A stretch of 64,000 bases of DNA from NCBI GenBank assembly GCA_947465645.1, contig CANIBQ010000016.1:1-64000 (forward strand), read 5' to 3'. Origin of the DNA: Acidobacteriota bacterium. Its GTDB lineage: Bacteria > Acidobacteriota > Vicinamibacteria > Vicinamibacterales > UBA2999. The translations under genes and the position numbers were made by a program. The notes under the pieces are model-generated. The model was not told the origin of the DNA, did no database searches, and was given only the letters and a program-made list of their open reading frames with translations. Below, piece after piece: positions 56,854-64,000 of this stretch (positions are counted from its first letter, which is position 1; every line of letters begins with the position of its first letter).

Positions 56854-57636
56854 TTAGCGACCCTTGAACTGCGGTTTCCGTTTTTGCAGGAAGGCCTGCG
56901 TCCCCTCGCGCATGTCTTCGGTGGACGCCACGAGCCCGAAGAGCGTGGCCTCCAGGAACTGCGCCTTGTCGAACGACACCTCGAGGCCTCGGTTCACCGA
57001 CTCGATGATGTACTGCATCGCGACCGGCGCCTTCGTGGCCAGCTCGCCCGCAAGCGTGACGACCTCCGCCATGAGTGACTCGCGCGGGACGACCCGATTG
57101 ACCAGTCCGATCCGCAGCGCCTCGTCCGCCTCGACCTGCCGGCCCGTCAGCATGAGATCCAGCGCGACGCCTTTTCCGACGAGCCGCGCCAGGCGCTGCG
57201 TCCCGCCGTATCCGGGAATGATGCCAAGGTTGATTTCCGGCTGACCGAGCCGCGCCGTGCTGGCCGCGATGCGAAGCGTGCAGGCCAGCGCGAGCTCGCA
57301 GCCGCCGCCGAGCGCGAAGCCGTTGATGGCGGCGATGACCGGCTTGCCAAGGTTCTCGATCAGGTCGAACACGTGCTGGCCCTGGCGCGCGTGCTCCTTG
57401 CCCTCGACAGGACGCTGGACGGCGAGTTCGTTGATGTCAGCCCCGGCGACAAACGACTTCTCGCCCGCGCCGGTGATGACGAGCACACGAATCGCCTCGT
57501 CGTGCCTGACGTCGAGCACGGCTCGTCGAAGTTCGTCGATTGTCGCGGAATTGAGGGCGTTCAGAACCTGGGGACGGTTGATGGTGAGGAGGGCAACCGC
57601 ACCGTTCCGATCGAATAAGAGGTTTTCAAAGCTCAT
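56854..57636 (-). CDS. Enoyl-CoA hydratase/isomerase family protein
   Basis: A 260-residue crotonase: SFENLLFDRNGAVALLTINRPQVLNALN, GEKSFVAGADINEL, NGFALGGGCELALACTLRIAA for the oxyanion hole, and PEINLGIIPGYGGTQRLARLVGK with the Glu expected for hydratases. It hydrates trans-2-enoyl-CoA in beta-oxidation, which would feed the ETF system at 22-24 kb. The ATG at 57636 overlaps the vanZ-like gene end by 11 bp. Substrate range is not fixed by sequence. Confidence 0.9.
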   Translation of the reverse strand: MSFENLLFDRNGAVALLTINRPQVLNALNSATIDELRRAVLDVRHDEAIRVLVITGAGEKSFVAGADINELAVQRPVEGKEHARQGQHVFDLIENLGKPVIAAINGFALGGGCELALACTLRIAASTARLGQPEINLGIIPGYGGTQRLARLVGKGVALDLMLTGRQVEADEALRIGLVNRVVPRESLMAEVVTLAGELATKAPVAMQYIIESVNRGLEVSFDKAQFLEATLFGLVASTEDMREGTQAFLQKRKPQFKGR

Positions 57637-58063
57637 GGCGTGAAGGCCCCTCGGCGTCGCTCGGGGCGGGCCCGCGAGCACGCCCGCGGATCGAAAGTAT
57701 ACCCCACGCCCAACAGACCGCCGCGCCGACGATGGCGCCGAAACCATCGGCGACGAGGTCCATGAGCTCCGCCGACCGTCCCGCCACGAACATCTGATGA
57801 AACTCGTCGGTCGCGCCGTAGGCCGTCGCCATCAGCACGGCGATCAGCGCCGTCCGGGCCGTGATGACACTGGGAAGGCCGCCCGCCAGCGCCCGCACGA
57901 TGGTCACACTGAGTCCCGTGTATCCCAGCCAATGCGCTGACTTGTCGGATATCCCCCGTGGCAGCGGCGCGTCATGGAGCGAGGAGACGTAGAAGATGAC
58001 AGCCATGTAGACGATGACCGGCCCCCATAGGAACAGGGGTCGGGCGTCATCTCTCGGAGGCAC
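57626..58063 (-). CDS. VanZ-family membrane protein
   Basis: A 145-residue protein with four predicted helices: WGPVIVYMAVIFYVSS, GYTGLSVTIVRALAG, IAVLMATAYGATDEFHQMFV and GFGAIVGAAVCWAWGIL. The DKSAHWLGYTGLS and ATDEFHQMFVAGRSAELMD motifs are diagnostic for the VanZ domain. In vancomycin clusters VanZ lowers teicoplanin binding; chromosomal homologues have unclear roles. The start is GTG, 3 bp after a 57-aa gene, so it belongs to that operon. No other van genes are nearby, so resistance should not be inferred. Confidence 0.85.
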   Translation of the reverse strand: MPPRDDARPLFLWGPVIVYMAVIFYVSSLHDAPLPRGISDKSAHWLGYTGLSVTIVRALAGGLPSVITARTALIAVLMATAYGATDEFHQMFVAGRSAELMDLVADGFGAIVGAAVCWAWGILSIRGRARGPAPSDAEGPSRHEL

Positions 58064-58066
58064 CGC

Positions 58067-58240
58067 CTACAACGGAAGCGGATACAGCAGCCAGCCGGCC
58101 AGAAGCCCGCCGCCGACGAAACCGGCGAGCAACTGCGCGCCGAGCCGAAGCTGATCGCCTGGTTCGTCGCGCATCAGGGTCGCGAACACGATGGAGACGA
58201 AGAGGGCGAACACCACCATGAGGCCGAAGTGCGACGTCAT
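58067..58240 (-). CDS. Small membrane protein, 57 aa
   Basis: A 57-residue protein: first helix SHFGLMVVFALFVSIVFATLM, a charged turn RDEPGDQLRLG, and a second helix AQLLAGFVGGGLLAGWLLY: a hairpin with both ends on one side. The ATG overlaps the upstream gene stop as ATGA and its stop is 3 bp before vanZ-like, so it is surely translated in this operon. Family not recognised. It is short enough to be missed by a 60-residue cut-off. Confidence 0.7.
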   Translation of the reverse strand: MTSHFGLMVVFALFVSIVFATLMRDEPGDQLRLGAQLLAGFVGGGLLAGWLLYPLPL

Positions 58241-58632
58241 TTCCGCCCCTGCGCGATATCGAAGGCGTCGAGCACCACCAGCATGTTGAGCAGCCCGGCG
58301 ACGATCACAAAGGCGTTGCCGTACTCATAGGTGATGGCGATCACGCGACCTGCACCGGCGCCCATCGCCTTGGCGACGAAGTACGGCACGCCGATGCCGA
58401 TGTCGGCGAAGGCCGCGAGCGCCACGAGCGGCTGCGTGATCTCGAACGGAAAGAGCCGCCCCTCGAGCCACAGCCCGAAGACGAACATCAGCGGGAGCGT
58501 GATGAGAAAGGTGAGACCTTTCTGGATGCGGCCCTGCCAGAGATGGCCGCTGCCGGGGATCGCCCACGCCGCCGCGCAAATCAGATAGGGGTTGGTGGAC
58601 GACGCGGCGCGATCGGCCGCTGTGGCGCGCAT
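58237..58632 (-). CDS. Membrane protein, 131 aa (TM2/DUF6677-like)
   Basis: A 131-residue protein with an AWAIPGSGHLWQGRIQKGL motif near the N-terminus, like the PGxGHxYxGxxxxG element of TM2 proteins, then helices TFLITLPLMFVFGLWL, QPLVALAAFADIGIGVPYFVAKA and VIVAGLLNMLVVLDAFDIA. It heads the operon that includes the 57-aa protein, vanZ-like, enoyl-CoA hydratase, ribH, nusB, lysS and lol genes. From memory this resembles the family called DUF6677 in acidobacteria, which I could not check. Function unknown. Confidence 0.7.
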   Translation of the reverse strand: MRATAADRAASSTNPYLICAAAWAIPGSGHLWQGRIQKGLTFLITLPLMFVFGLWLEGRLFPFEITQPLVALAAFADIGIGVPYFVAKAMGAGAGRVIAITYEYGNAFVIVAGLLNMLVVLDAFDIAQGRK

Positions 58633-58806
58633 GGCTCGTAGTGTAGCCCAGGCACTTCGTCCAACTGCCGGACCCCAGAACCGGCCGAACCTCGAACCCT
58701 GGCACTCAACGGCGCATTCTCAGCGATCGGAGCCACCCTTGCCCTTCTAGTCGCAATGAGCTGGGGATTCTCGACGCGTGCGACCGCAGCCGTTGCTAAC
58801 GCTATT

Positions 58807-58849
58807 CATAAACTAAACGGTGTTCACATTGAACACCGTTTAGTTTATG
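58807..58849. promoter_or_regulatory. Perfect 43-bp operator upstream of tetR
   Basis: Two perfectly complementary 20-bp arms, CATAAACTAAACGGTGTTCA and its reverse complement, separated by CAT. It lies 24 bp before the tetR ATG. A possible promoter, TTCACA (58822-58827) with 18 bp to TATGAT (58846-58851), overlaps it, so binding of the repressor would block transcription of its own operon. Confidence 0.8.
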
Positions 58850-58873
58850 ATTGCCGTTCAGAGGTTGAGTTAC

Positions 58874-59584
58874 ATGGGCACAAAAGAGCGCCACGAACGG
58901 GATCGCAGTCGAACCCGCCAGGCGATCCTCACGGCGGCGCGAGAGCTCTTCATCACCGACGGTTACCGCAACGTGTCGATGCGCAAGATCGCGGAACGCA
59001 TCGAGTACAGCCCGGCCGCCATCTACAGTTACTTCGCCGCCAAAGACGACATCTTCTTTGCGCTTGCGGAAGAAGGATTCCGGCTCCTTGTCGGCCACGC
59101 GCAGGCCACGACGCATGACGTCGTCGATCCGCTGGTGCGCCTCCGTCGCGGCCTGTGGGGGTTTTATGAATTCTCCAAGGCGCACCCCGAGTATTTCGAG
59201 CTGATGTTCCTCGATCGCTCGGTTCCCAGCCTCAGCCAGGATTTCCAGCGCTTCGAGTTCTTCCAGGAGACCACGTTACGGGCTGAAGCGGATATTGGCG
59301 CGTGTATAGAACGTGGCGAGTTCTCGAAGGCGCTCAACCCCGCCGCCGCACTTCACGTGCTCTGGGTCGGCATGCTTGGCGCCGCGGCAATCGGGCTGGC
59401 ACAGCGTCTCGCGCCGGGCGAAGACCCCGACGCCCTCGCTCACGACGTCCTCGAATCCCTGCTGGCGGGATTCACCACGAACATCGTTCGCACAACCTTC
59501 GTCGCATCGGAATGCCCGTTTCACGCAGCGGATGACACGGCCGGATTGGATAAGAAGGCCACTGAGGCAAATGAACATGCGTAG
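58874..59584 (+). CDS. TetR/AcrR-family transcriptional regulator
   Basis: A 236-residue regulator. The N-terminal helix-turn-helix is TRQAILTAARELFITDGYRNVSMRKIAERIEYSPAAIYSYFAAKDDIFFAL; the C-terminal ligand domain includes FYEFSKAHPEYFELMFLDRS and ends in KATEANEHA. The ATG at 58874 (GAGG 8 nt upstream) is preferred to an ATG at 58847, which lies in the operator. It overlaps the efflux adaptor by 14 bp. By position it represses the RND pump operon, binding the perfect palindrome at 58807. Inducer unknown. Confidence 0.9.
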   Translation: MGTKERHERDRSRTRQAILTAARELFITDGYRNVSMRKIAERIEYSPAAIYSYFAAKDDIFFALAEEGFRLLVGHAQATTHDVVDPLVRLRRGLWGFYEFSKAHPEYFELMFLDRSVPSLSQDFQRFEFFQETTLRAEADIGACIERGEFSKALNPAAALHVLWVGMLGAAAIGLAQRLAPGEDPDALAHDVLESLLAGFTTNIVRTTFVASECPFHAADDTAGLDKKATEANEHA

Positions 59585-60734
59585 CCATCCTCGTCAATCA
59601 CGTCTGTCCCTTTCTGTCCTCATCCTCGCGCTCGGCTCGGCGATGACCCTTGTCGCGTGCAACAGCGCCGAGCCAACCGCGGTTGCCGCAGCGCCGGTCA
59701 CTGAACGTCTTGTGGACGTCCCGGCGATCACGGTGGGCGTCGCGGATCTGGAGTCCACCCTTCAAGTCTCCGGCAACCTCGCGCCGCAGACGCGCGTCGC
59801 CATCATGGCCAGGCTCCCGGGCACGCTCTCTCGGATGTCGGTCCAGGTCGGGGATCGCGTGCGCCAGGGACAGACGGTGGCGACGCTCGACCGCCGCGAG
59901 ATCGATGCGCAGGTGGATGCGGCCAAAGCCGCGGTCGCCGTGACTCACGCGGCGCTCGAGTCTGCCGAAGCGGCGCTCGCCAACGCGGTGCTCGAGCAGG
60001 AACGCTCGAAGAATCTGTTCGAAAAGGGAGCACTGCCCCGCCAGCGCCTTGATGCCGCGGATACGGCGGTGCGCGCGTCGACGGCTCAGCGCGAACTTGC
60101 CAGGGCCAACGTGGCACAGGCGGAGGCGGCCTGGCGCCGAGCCAGCGAAGTGCAGCGCGACACCACGCTCACCTCCCCGATCAACGGCGTCATCGTCGAG
60201 CGGAACTACGACGCAGGAAGCCTGGTCGGCCCAGGGGAGAAGCCCGTCGTCGTCGTGGCGGACCTGAGCATCATGAAGCTTGAAGCGGGCGTCTCGGAGC
60301 TCGAGGCCGGCCGTCTCCGCGTCGGCATGCCCGCGCGCATCGTCGCGCAGGCCCTTCCCGACGAGGTCTTCGAGGGACGCCTGGCCAGCATCGCCCCCGA
60401 GGTCGATCCGCGCAACCGGCACTTCGCCGTCGAGGTACGGACGACCAATCGCGGAAACCTCCTCTCGGGGATGTACGGCACCGCCACGATTCCGCTCGAG
60501 CGGGCGGCGAAGGCGGTGGCCGTACCGCGCGACGCGGTCACGACGCGAGGCGGCACACGTGTGGCGCTCCGGATTGACGGAGCCACCGTCCGGGAAGTGC
60601 CCGTGGTCGAGGGCTTGACGAGCGGAACGCTCGTCGAGATTTCAAGCGGGTTGAAAAGCGGCGACACCATCATCTCCGATGCCCGGCGCGATGTCGCGGC
60701 CGGCAGCAGGGTCAACCCCGTTTTCGCACGCTAG
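59571..60734 (+). CDS. RND efflux membrane fusion protein
   Basis: A 387-residue periplasmic adaptor: lipoprotein signal ending MTLVACN, barrel-sandwich half GNLAPQTRVAIMARLPGTLSRMSVQVGDRVRQGQTVATLDRREIDAQ, a coiled hairpin (AKAAVAVTHAALESAEAALANAV through ARANVAQAEAAWRRA), then TSPINGVIVERNYDAGSLVGPGEKPVVVV and beta-barrel domains. It links the inner-membrane RND pump to an outer-membrane channel. Start ATG 59571 (or ATG 59577) overlaps tetR; the pump gene follows after 4 bp. No specificity can be stated. Confidence 0.92.
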   Translation: MNMRSHPRQSRLSLSVLILALGSAMTLVACNSAEPTAVAAAPVTERLVDVPAITVGVADLESTLQVSGNLAPQTRVAIMARLPGTLSRMSVQVGDRVRQGQTVATLDRREIDAQVDAAKAAVAVTHAALESAEAALANAVLEQERSKNLFEKGALPRQRLDAADTAVRASTAQRELARANVAQAEAAWRRASEVQRDTTLTSPINGVIVERNYDAGSLVGPGEKPVVVVADLSIMKLEAGVSELEAGRLRVGMPARIVAQALPDEVFEGRLASIAPEVDPRNRHFAVEVRTTNRGNLLSGMYGTATIPLERAAKAVAVPRDAVTTRGGTRVALRIDGATVREVPVVEGLTSGTLVEISSGLKSGDTIISDARRDVAAGSRVNPVFAR

Positions 60735-60738
60735 CCAT

Positions 60739-63700
60739 ATGTGGATTTCCGATACCTCCATCCGCCGGCCCGTCTTCGCGACGATGGTCATCGTCAGCTT
60801 CATGGTGCTTGGCATCGTGTCGATGACCCGGCTCGGGATCGACCTGTTCCCCGACGTCAGCTTCCCCTTCGTCAACATCAGCGTCGTCTATCCCGGTGCA
60901 TCGCCGGAGGAAGTGGAGACGCTGGTCACCAGGCCGATTGAAGACGCGGTCGCCGGCATCAACGGCGTCAAGCGCGTGCAGTCGAGCTCCACCGAATCGC
61001 TGTCGATGATCGGCGTCGAGCTTCGGCTCGAAGTGGACGCGCAGAACGCGGCCGCCGAAGTGCGCGAAAAGGTGGCCGCCATCCGCCGCCGTCTGCCGCG
61101 CGAGGTGGAAGACCCGACGATCGTCCGCTTCGATGTCGCCGGCCTGCCGATCATGACGTTCGCGGTCGGGTCGTCACAGGCGTCCGACGTCACCCGCAGG
61201 CAGATCGAAGACGACCTCAAGCCGCTCATCGAACAGATCGACGGCGTCGCGGCGGTCGAGGTCAACGGCGGCGACGTGCGCGAGATCCAGGTGGACCTCG
61301 ATCCCCGCCGGCTGGAGGCGCTGGGACTGCCGGTCAGCCTGGTGGCCGAGAAGCTCTCGGCCGAGAATCTCGACCTGCCCGGCGGCCGGATGACACAACA
61401 GGGGCAGACAATTTCGCTGCGAACGAAGGGGGAATTCGAATCCGCCGCGGAGATCGAAAGCGTCATCCTGCGGTCGGATGGCGGCTCGACCGTTCGCGTT
61501 CGTGACGTGGGGCGCGTGATCGACGGCTACGAGGAGCGGACGTCGACGACGCGCCTCGACGGTGCCGACGCCGTCTCGTTCTCGATCAAGAAGCAAAGCG
61601 GCGCGAACACCGCCGCCATCGCAGAACGTGTACAGGATCTGCTCACGCGCGTCCGTCCGAACTTCCCGGCGCTGCAAATCCGCGACGTGCACGACGACGC
61701 CGTGTTCATTCACGAAAACGTGGCGCAGGTCCGCGAGGCGATCATCTTCGGCGGGCTGATGGCCGTCCTGGTGATCTTCCTGTTCATGCGCGACTGGCGC
61801 TCGACTCTCATCAGCGCACTCGCGCTGCCGACCTCGGTGGTGGCGACGTTCTTCTTCATGTATATCGCCGGCTTCACCTTCAACATGATGACGCTGATGG
61901 GGCTGTCGCTCGTCATCGGCATCCTGATCGACGATGCCGTCGTGGTGCGGGAAAGCATCTACCGTCACATGGAGCAGGGCGCCGACCCGATGACCGCGGC
62001 GCACAAGGGCACGTCCGAAGTCGGACTTGCCGTGATGGCGACCACCTTCACCATCCTCGCGGTGTTCCTGCCGGTGGGCTTCATGACCGGGCTCGTCGGC
62101 CAGTTCTTCAAGTCATTCGCGCTGACGATTGCCTTCGCGGTGGCGATGTCGCTGCTGGTCGCGTTCACGCTCGACCCGATGCTCTCGTCGCGGTTCGTCC
62201 GCTACATTCCACCCGAGGAGCGGATGCGGACGCGCACCGGGCGGCTGTTCGAGCGATGGGGACGCGCGTACGAGGCGCTCGATCGGAAGTATCACGCCGT
62301 TCTCGGCTGGGCGCTCGGCAATCCCTGGAAGACGCTGGGGGCCGCCGCGGCGATCTTCGTGGCCAGTCTCAGCACGATCACGCTGATGGGCACCGAATTC
62401 GTCCCGGTTGAAGACCGCGGCGAATTCCAAGTCATCGTCGAGATGCCGCCGGGCACGTCGTTCGACGAGAGCGTGGCCGCGGTGTCGCGGATTGAGAAGG
62501 ACGTGCAGGCGATTCCCGAGGTCACGCAGGTCTTCAGCACGGTCGGCATCGGCGGCCAGGTCCGGTCGTCCACGATTCGAGTGAAGACGACGAAGAAGAA
62601 CGAGCGCAGCCGCGGGATCGGCGAGATCAAGACGGACATGCGCGCCAGGCTTGCCTCGATGCCGTTTGTCGACGGCAAGGTCGCGGATCCCGAGTTCATG
62701 CAGGGCGCTCCCTACGAGCCGCCGATCAACATCTTCGTGCGCGGAGACGATCTGGCGGCGCTGCAGCGGATCACCAGTCAGGTCGAAGCGAAGGTGCGCC
62801 AGATTCCCGGCGCCGTGGACATCAGCACGAACCTCGAGACGGGACAGCCCGAAGTGGTGGCGCGCATCAACCGCTCGATCGCCGCCGACATGGGCTTCAG
62901 CGTGGGCGGCGTGGCCAGCCAGCTCCGCGGGATGGTCGAGGGCGTGGTGCCGACGAAGCTGCGCGACGGCAATCGCGAGCATGACATCCGCGTGCGCCTC
63001 GCGCCGGAGTACCGCAACGACCCGGCCGCGATCCTCCGGACGCCGTTGTATTCGGACACCGGCACGGCCGTGCGCACCGGCGACGTCGTCCAGTTCACTC
63101 CGGCCGTGGGCCCCAGCAACATCGACCGCGAACAGCGGCGCCGGCAGGCGAAGATCGGCGTCGATCTCGGCGACAGCTATGCCCTTGGCGACATGACCGC
63201 TGAAGTCGAGAAGGCGATGGCCACGATTCAGATGCCGCAGAACTTCGAATGGGGCTTCGCCGGCGACGTGGAGATGATGCAGGAATCCGCGGCCGCCATG
63301 GGTCTCGCAATGATTCTGGCGATCGCCTTCATCTACATCGTGCTGGCCTCGCAGTTCGAGTCGTTTCTCGAGCCGCTCATCATCATGCTGTCGATGCCGC
63401 TGGCACTGGTAGGGGCGCTGCTGCTCCTGCTGGGCACCGGCAAGCACCTTGGCATGCCGGCGATGATTGGCGTGGTGATGCTCATGGGCCTGGTCACGAA
63501 GAACGCGATCCTGCTGATCGACTACACCAACAGGCTTCGCCGGGAACAGGGGCTGGGCGTTCGCGAGGCGCTGCTCGCCGCCGGGCCGGTACGGTTGCGG
63601 CCGATCATGATGACGACGGTGGCGATGGTGCTGGGCATGCTGCCATCGGCGCTCGGCACCGGTGACGGCAGCGAGTTCCGCGCGCCGATCGCGATTGCCA

Positions 63701-64000
63701 CGATCGGCGGCCTGATCACCTCGACGCTGCTCACGCTCGTGGTGATACCGGTGGCGTATCTCCTCCTCGAGGGCGCGGTCGAGCGCGTCAAGGCGTGGCG
63801 GGCGGCTCCCTCGCCGGCGTGGACGCGCACGGCCGCCCGCGTGACCGGGGTGCTCGTGATCCTCGCGCTCCTCGGCGCGTTCGTCAGCGTCGCCGGCGCG
63901 TTCGCGTCGGACGCGGGGGCTGAAGCCCCCGCGCTACAGGTCCAGAGTGCAGGCCCCATCCCGGACGTTGCAGCGCGTGGGCTTCAGCCCACGCCGCCCG
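60739..64000 (+). CDS. RND-type efflux transporter (3' end outside window)
   Basis: At least 1,087 residues of an HAE1-like RND pump. It begins MWISDTSIRRPVFATMVIVS and has LSLVIGILIDDAVVVRESIYRH with the proton-relay Asp pair in the fourth helix. Periplasmic loops follow, and the C-terminal helices include MGLVTKNAILLIDYTNRLRRE. The core ends near residue 1030. The frame stays open to the window end: an extra helix (TGVLVILALLGAFVSVAGAFA) is followed by a Gly/Ala/Pro-rich stretch partly encoded by two palindromic repeats. The tail may belong to a fusion partner such as an outer-membrane channel, or be a long cytoplasmic/periplasmic end; the stop is not visible. Confidence 0.9.
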   Translation, partial: MWISDTSIRRPVFATMVIVSFMVLGIVSMTRLGIDLFPDVSFPFVNISVVYPGASPEEVETLVTRPIEDAVAGINGVKRVQSSSTESLSMIGVELRLEVDAQNAAAEVREKVAAIRRRLPREVEDPTIVRFDVAGLPIMTFAVGSSQASDVTRRQIEDDLKPLIEQIDGVAAVEVNGGDVREIQVDLDPRRLEALGLPVSLVAEKLSAENLDLPGGRMTQQGQTISLRTKGEFESAAEIESVILRSDGGSTVRVRDVGRVIDGYEERTSTTRLDGADAVSFSIKKQSGANTAAIAERVQDLLTRVRPNFPALQIRDVHDDAVFIHENVAQVREAIIFGGLMAVLVIFLFMRDWRSTLISALALPTSVVATFFFMYIAGFTFNMMTLMGLSLVIGILIDDAVVVRESIYRHMEQGADPMTAAHKGTSEVGLAVMATTFTILAVFLPVGFMTGLVGQFFKSFALTIAFAVAMSLLVAFTLDPMLSSRFVRYIPPEERMRTRTGRLFERWGRAYEALDRKYHAVLGWALGNPWKTLGAAAAIFVASLSTITLMGTEFVPVEDRGEFQVIVEMPPGTSFDESVAAVSRIEKDVQAIPEVTQVFSTVGIGGQVRSSTIRVKTTKKNERSRGIGEIKTDMRARLASMPFVDGKVADPEFMQGAPYEPPINIFVRGDDLAALQRITSQVEAKVRQIPGAVDISTNLETGQPEVVARINRSIAADMGFSVGGVASQLRGMVEGVVPTKLRDGNREHDIRVRLAPEYRNDPAAILRTPLYSDTGTAVRTGDVVQFTPAVGPSNIDREQRRRQAKIGVDLGDSYALGDMTAEVEKAMATIQMPQNFEWGFAGDVEMMQESAAAMGLAMILAIAFIYIVLASQFESFLEPLIIMLSMPLALVGALLLLLGTGKHLGMPAMIGVVMLMGLVTKNAILLIDYTNRLRREQGLGVREALLAAGPVRLRPIMMTTVAMVLGMLPSALGTGDGSEFRAPIAIATIGGLITSTLLTLVVIPVAYLLLEGAVERVKAWRAAPSPAWTRTAARVTGVLVILALLGAFVSVAGAFASDAGAEAPALQVQSAGPIPDVAARGLQPTPP
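63912..63933. repeat. GGGGGCTGAAGCCCCC palindrome inside the RND gene
   Basis: CGCGGGGGCTGAAGCCCCCG plus CG, then CGCTAC-like GCTACAGG. It matches the element at 20531-20556 and is read in frame as DAGAEAPA. Confidence 0.8.
63975..63994. repeat. GTGGGCTTCAGCCCAC palindrome at the window end
   Basis: GCGTGGGCTTCAGCCCACGC, perfect 8-9 bp arms; the inverted form of the GGCTGAAGCC core at 63912. Read in frame in the RND gene tail. Confidence 0.75.

Noticed and set aside
57626..58063. Glycopeptide resistance from the VanZ-like gene
   Set aside because: No vanA/H/X genes nearby; chromosomal VanZ homologues are common and their role is unclear.
62113..63447. Long minus-strand frame of 444 codons opposite the RND gene
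   Set aside because: Composition is Arg/His/Asp/Ala-rich, as expected for the antisense of a GC-rich gene, and the plus strand encodes a clear RND pump.

Overview
The window is 64 kb of GC-rich chromosomal DNA from a Gram-negative, respiring bacterium, most likely an acidobacterium of the Vicinamibacteria type. That placement is an inference. It rests on the outer-membrane genes (bamA, skp, fabZ-lpxA, lpxI, lptE, lolC/D, tonB), a futalosine-type menaquinone locus, ETF plus ETF-quinone oxidoreductase, gene orders such as pilT-recX-alaS and miaA-hfq, and the dense load of small intergenic palindromes. No rRNA, tRNA, CRISPR array, transposase or phage gene was seen.

Layout. 1-1390: the 3' part of dnaJ, then prmA. 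1391-2735: a small accessory island (an unknown gene, a decayed fragment and a coiled-coil gene). 2737-7305: rsmE, a MOSC protein, a Ser/Thr kinase with a zinc ribbon, a branched-chain aminotransferase and pilT. 7413-10530: recX-alaS. 10568-13794: two tiny coupled membrane proteins, a PepSY protein, a lytic transglycosylase and a two-repeat exported protein. 13846-18157: rpsT against holA-lptE-leuS. 18307-20523: a histone-deacetylase-like hydrolase, a SEC-C protein and an acyltransferase. 20587-24063: etfB-etfA-ETF-QO. 24173-29440: the lipid cluster yceD-rpmF-plsX-fabD-fabG-acpP-fabF. 29492-34184: tonB-like, a 26-residue ORF, miaA-hfq-deoB-dgt. 34231-42899: fabZ-lpxA, lpxI, gfo, then menaquinone genes, all coupled through overlapping or abutting start and stop codons. 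42959-49520: skp, a lipoprotein, bamA and clpC. 49699-52377: a membrane-protein pair and a hydroxyacid dehydrogenase. 52472-58632: lolD-lolC-lysS-nusB-ribH-enoyl-CoA hydratase-vanZ-like and two small membrane proteins. 58807-64000: a TetR-controlled RND efflux operon running off the end.

Themes. Most genes from 14 to 57 kb lie on the minus strand in tight operons with ATGA or GTGA overlaps. They join envelope building (fatty acids, lipid A, beta-barrel assembly, lipoprotein export) to quinone and electron-transfer functions. Several genes appear to be leaderless, with a TATAAT-like box 6-7 nt before the start codon.

The most unusual content is of two kinds. First, an MqnE-like protein in the menaquinone operon has lost the radical-SAM cysteine motif. 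Second, several families of short palindromic or word-repeat DNA sit between genes and in places inside them, supplying start codons, stop codons or extra in-frame residues (leuS, ETF-QO, miaA, alaS, the acyltransferase and the RND pump).
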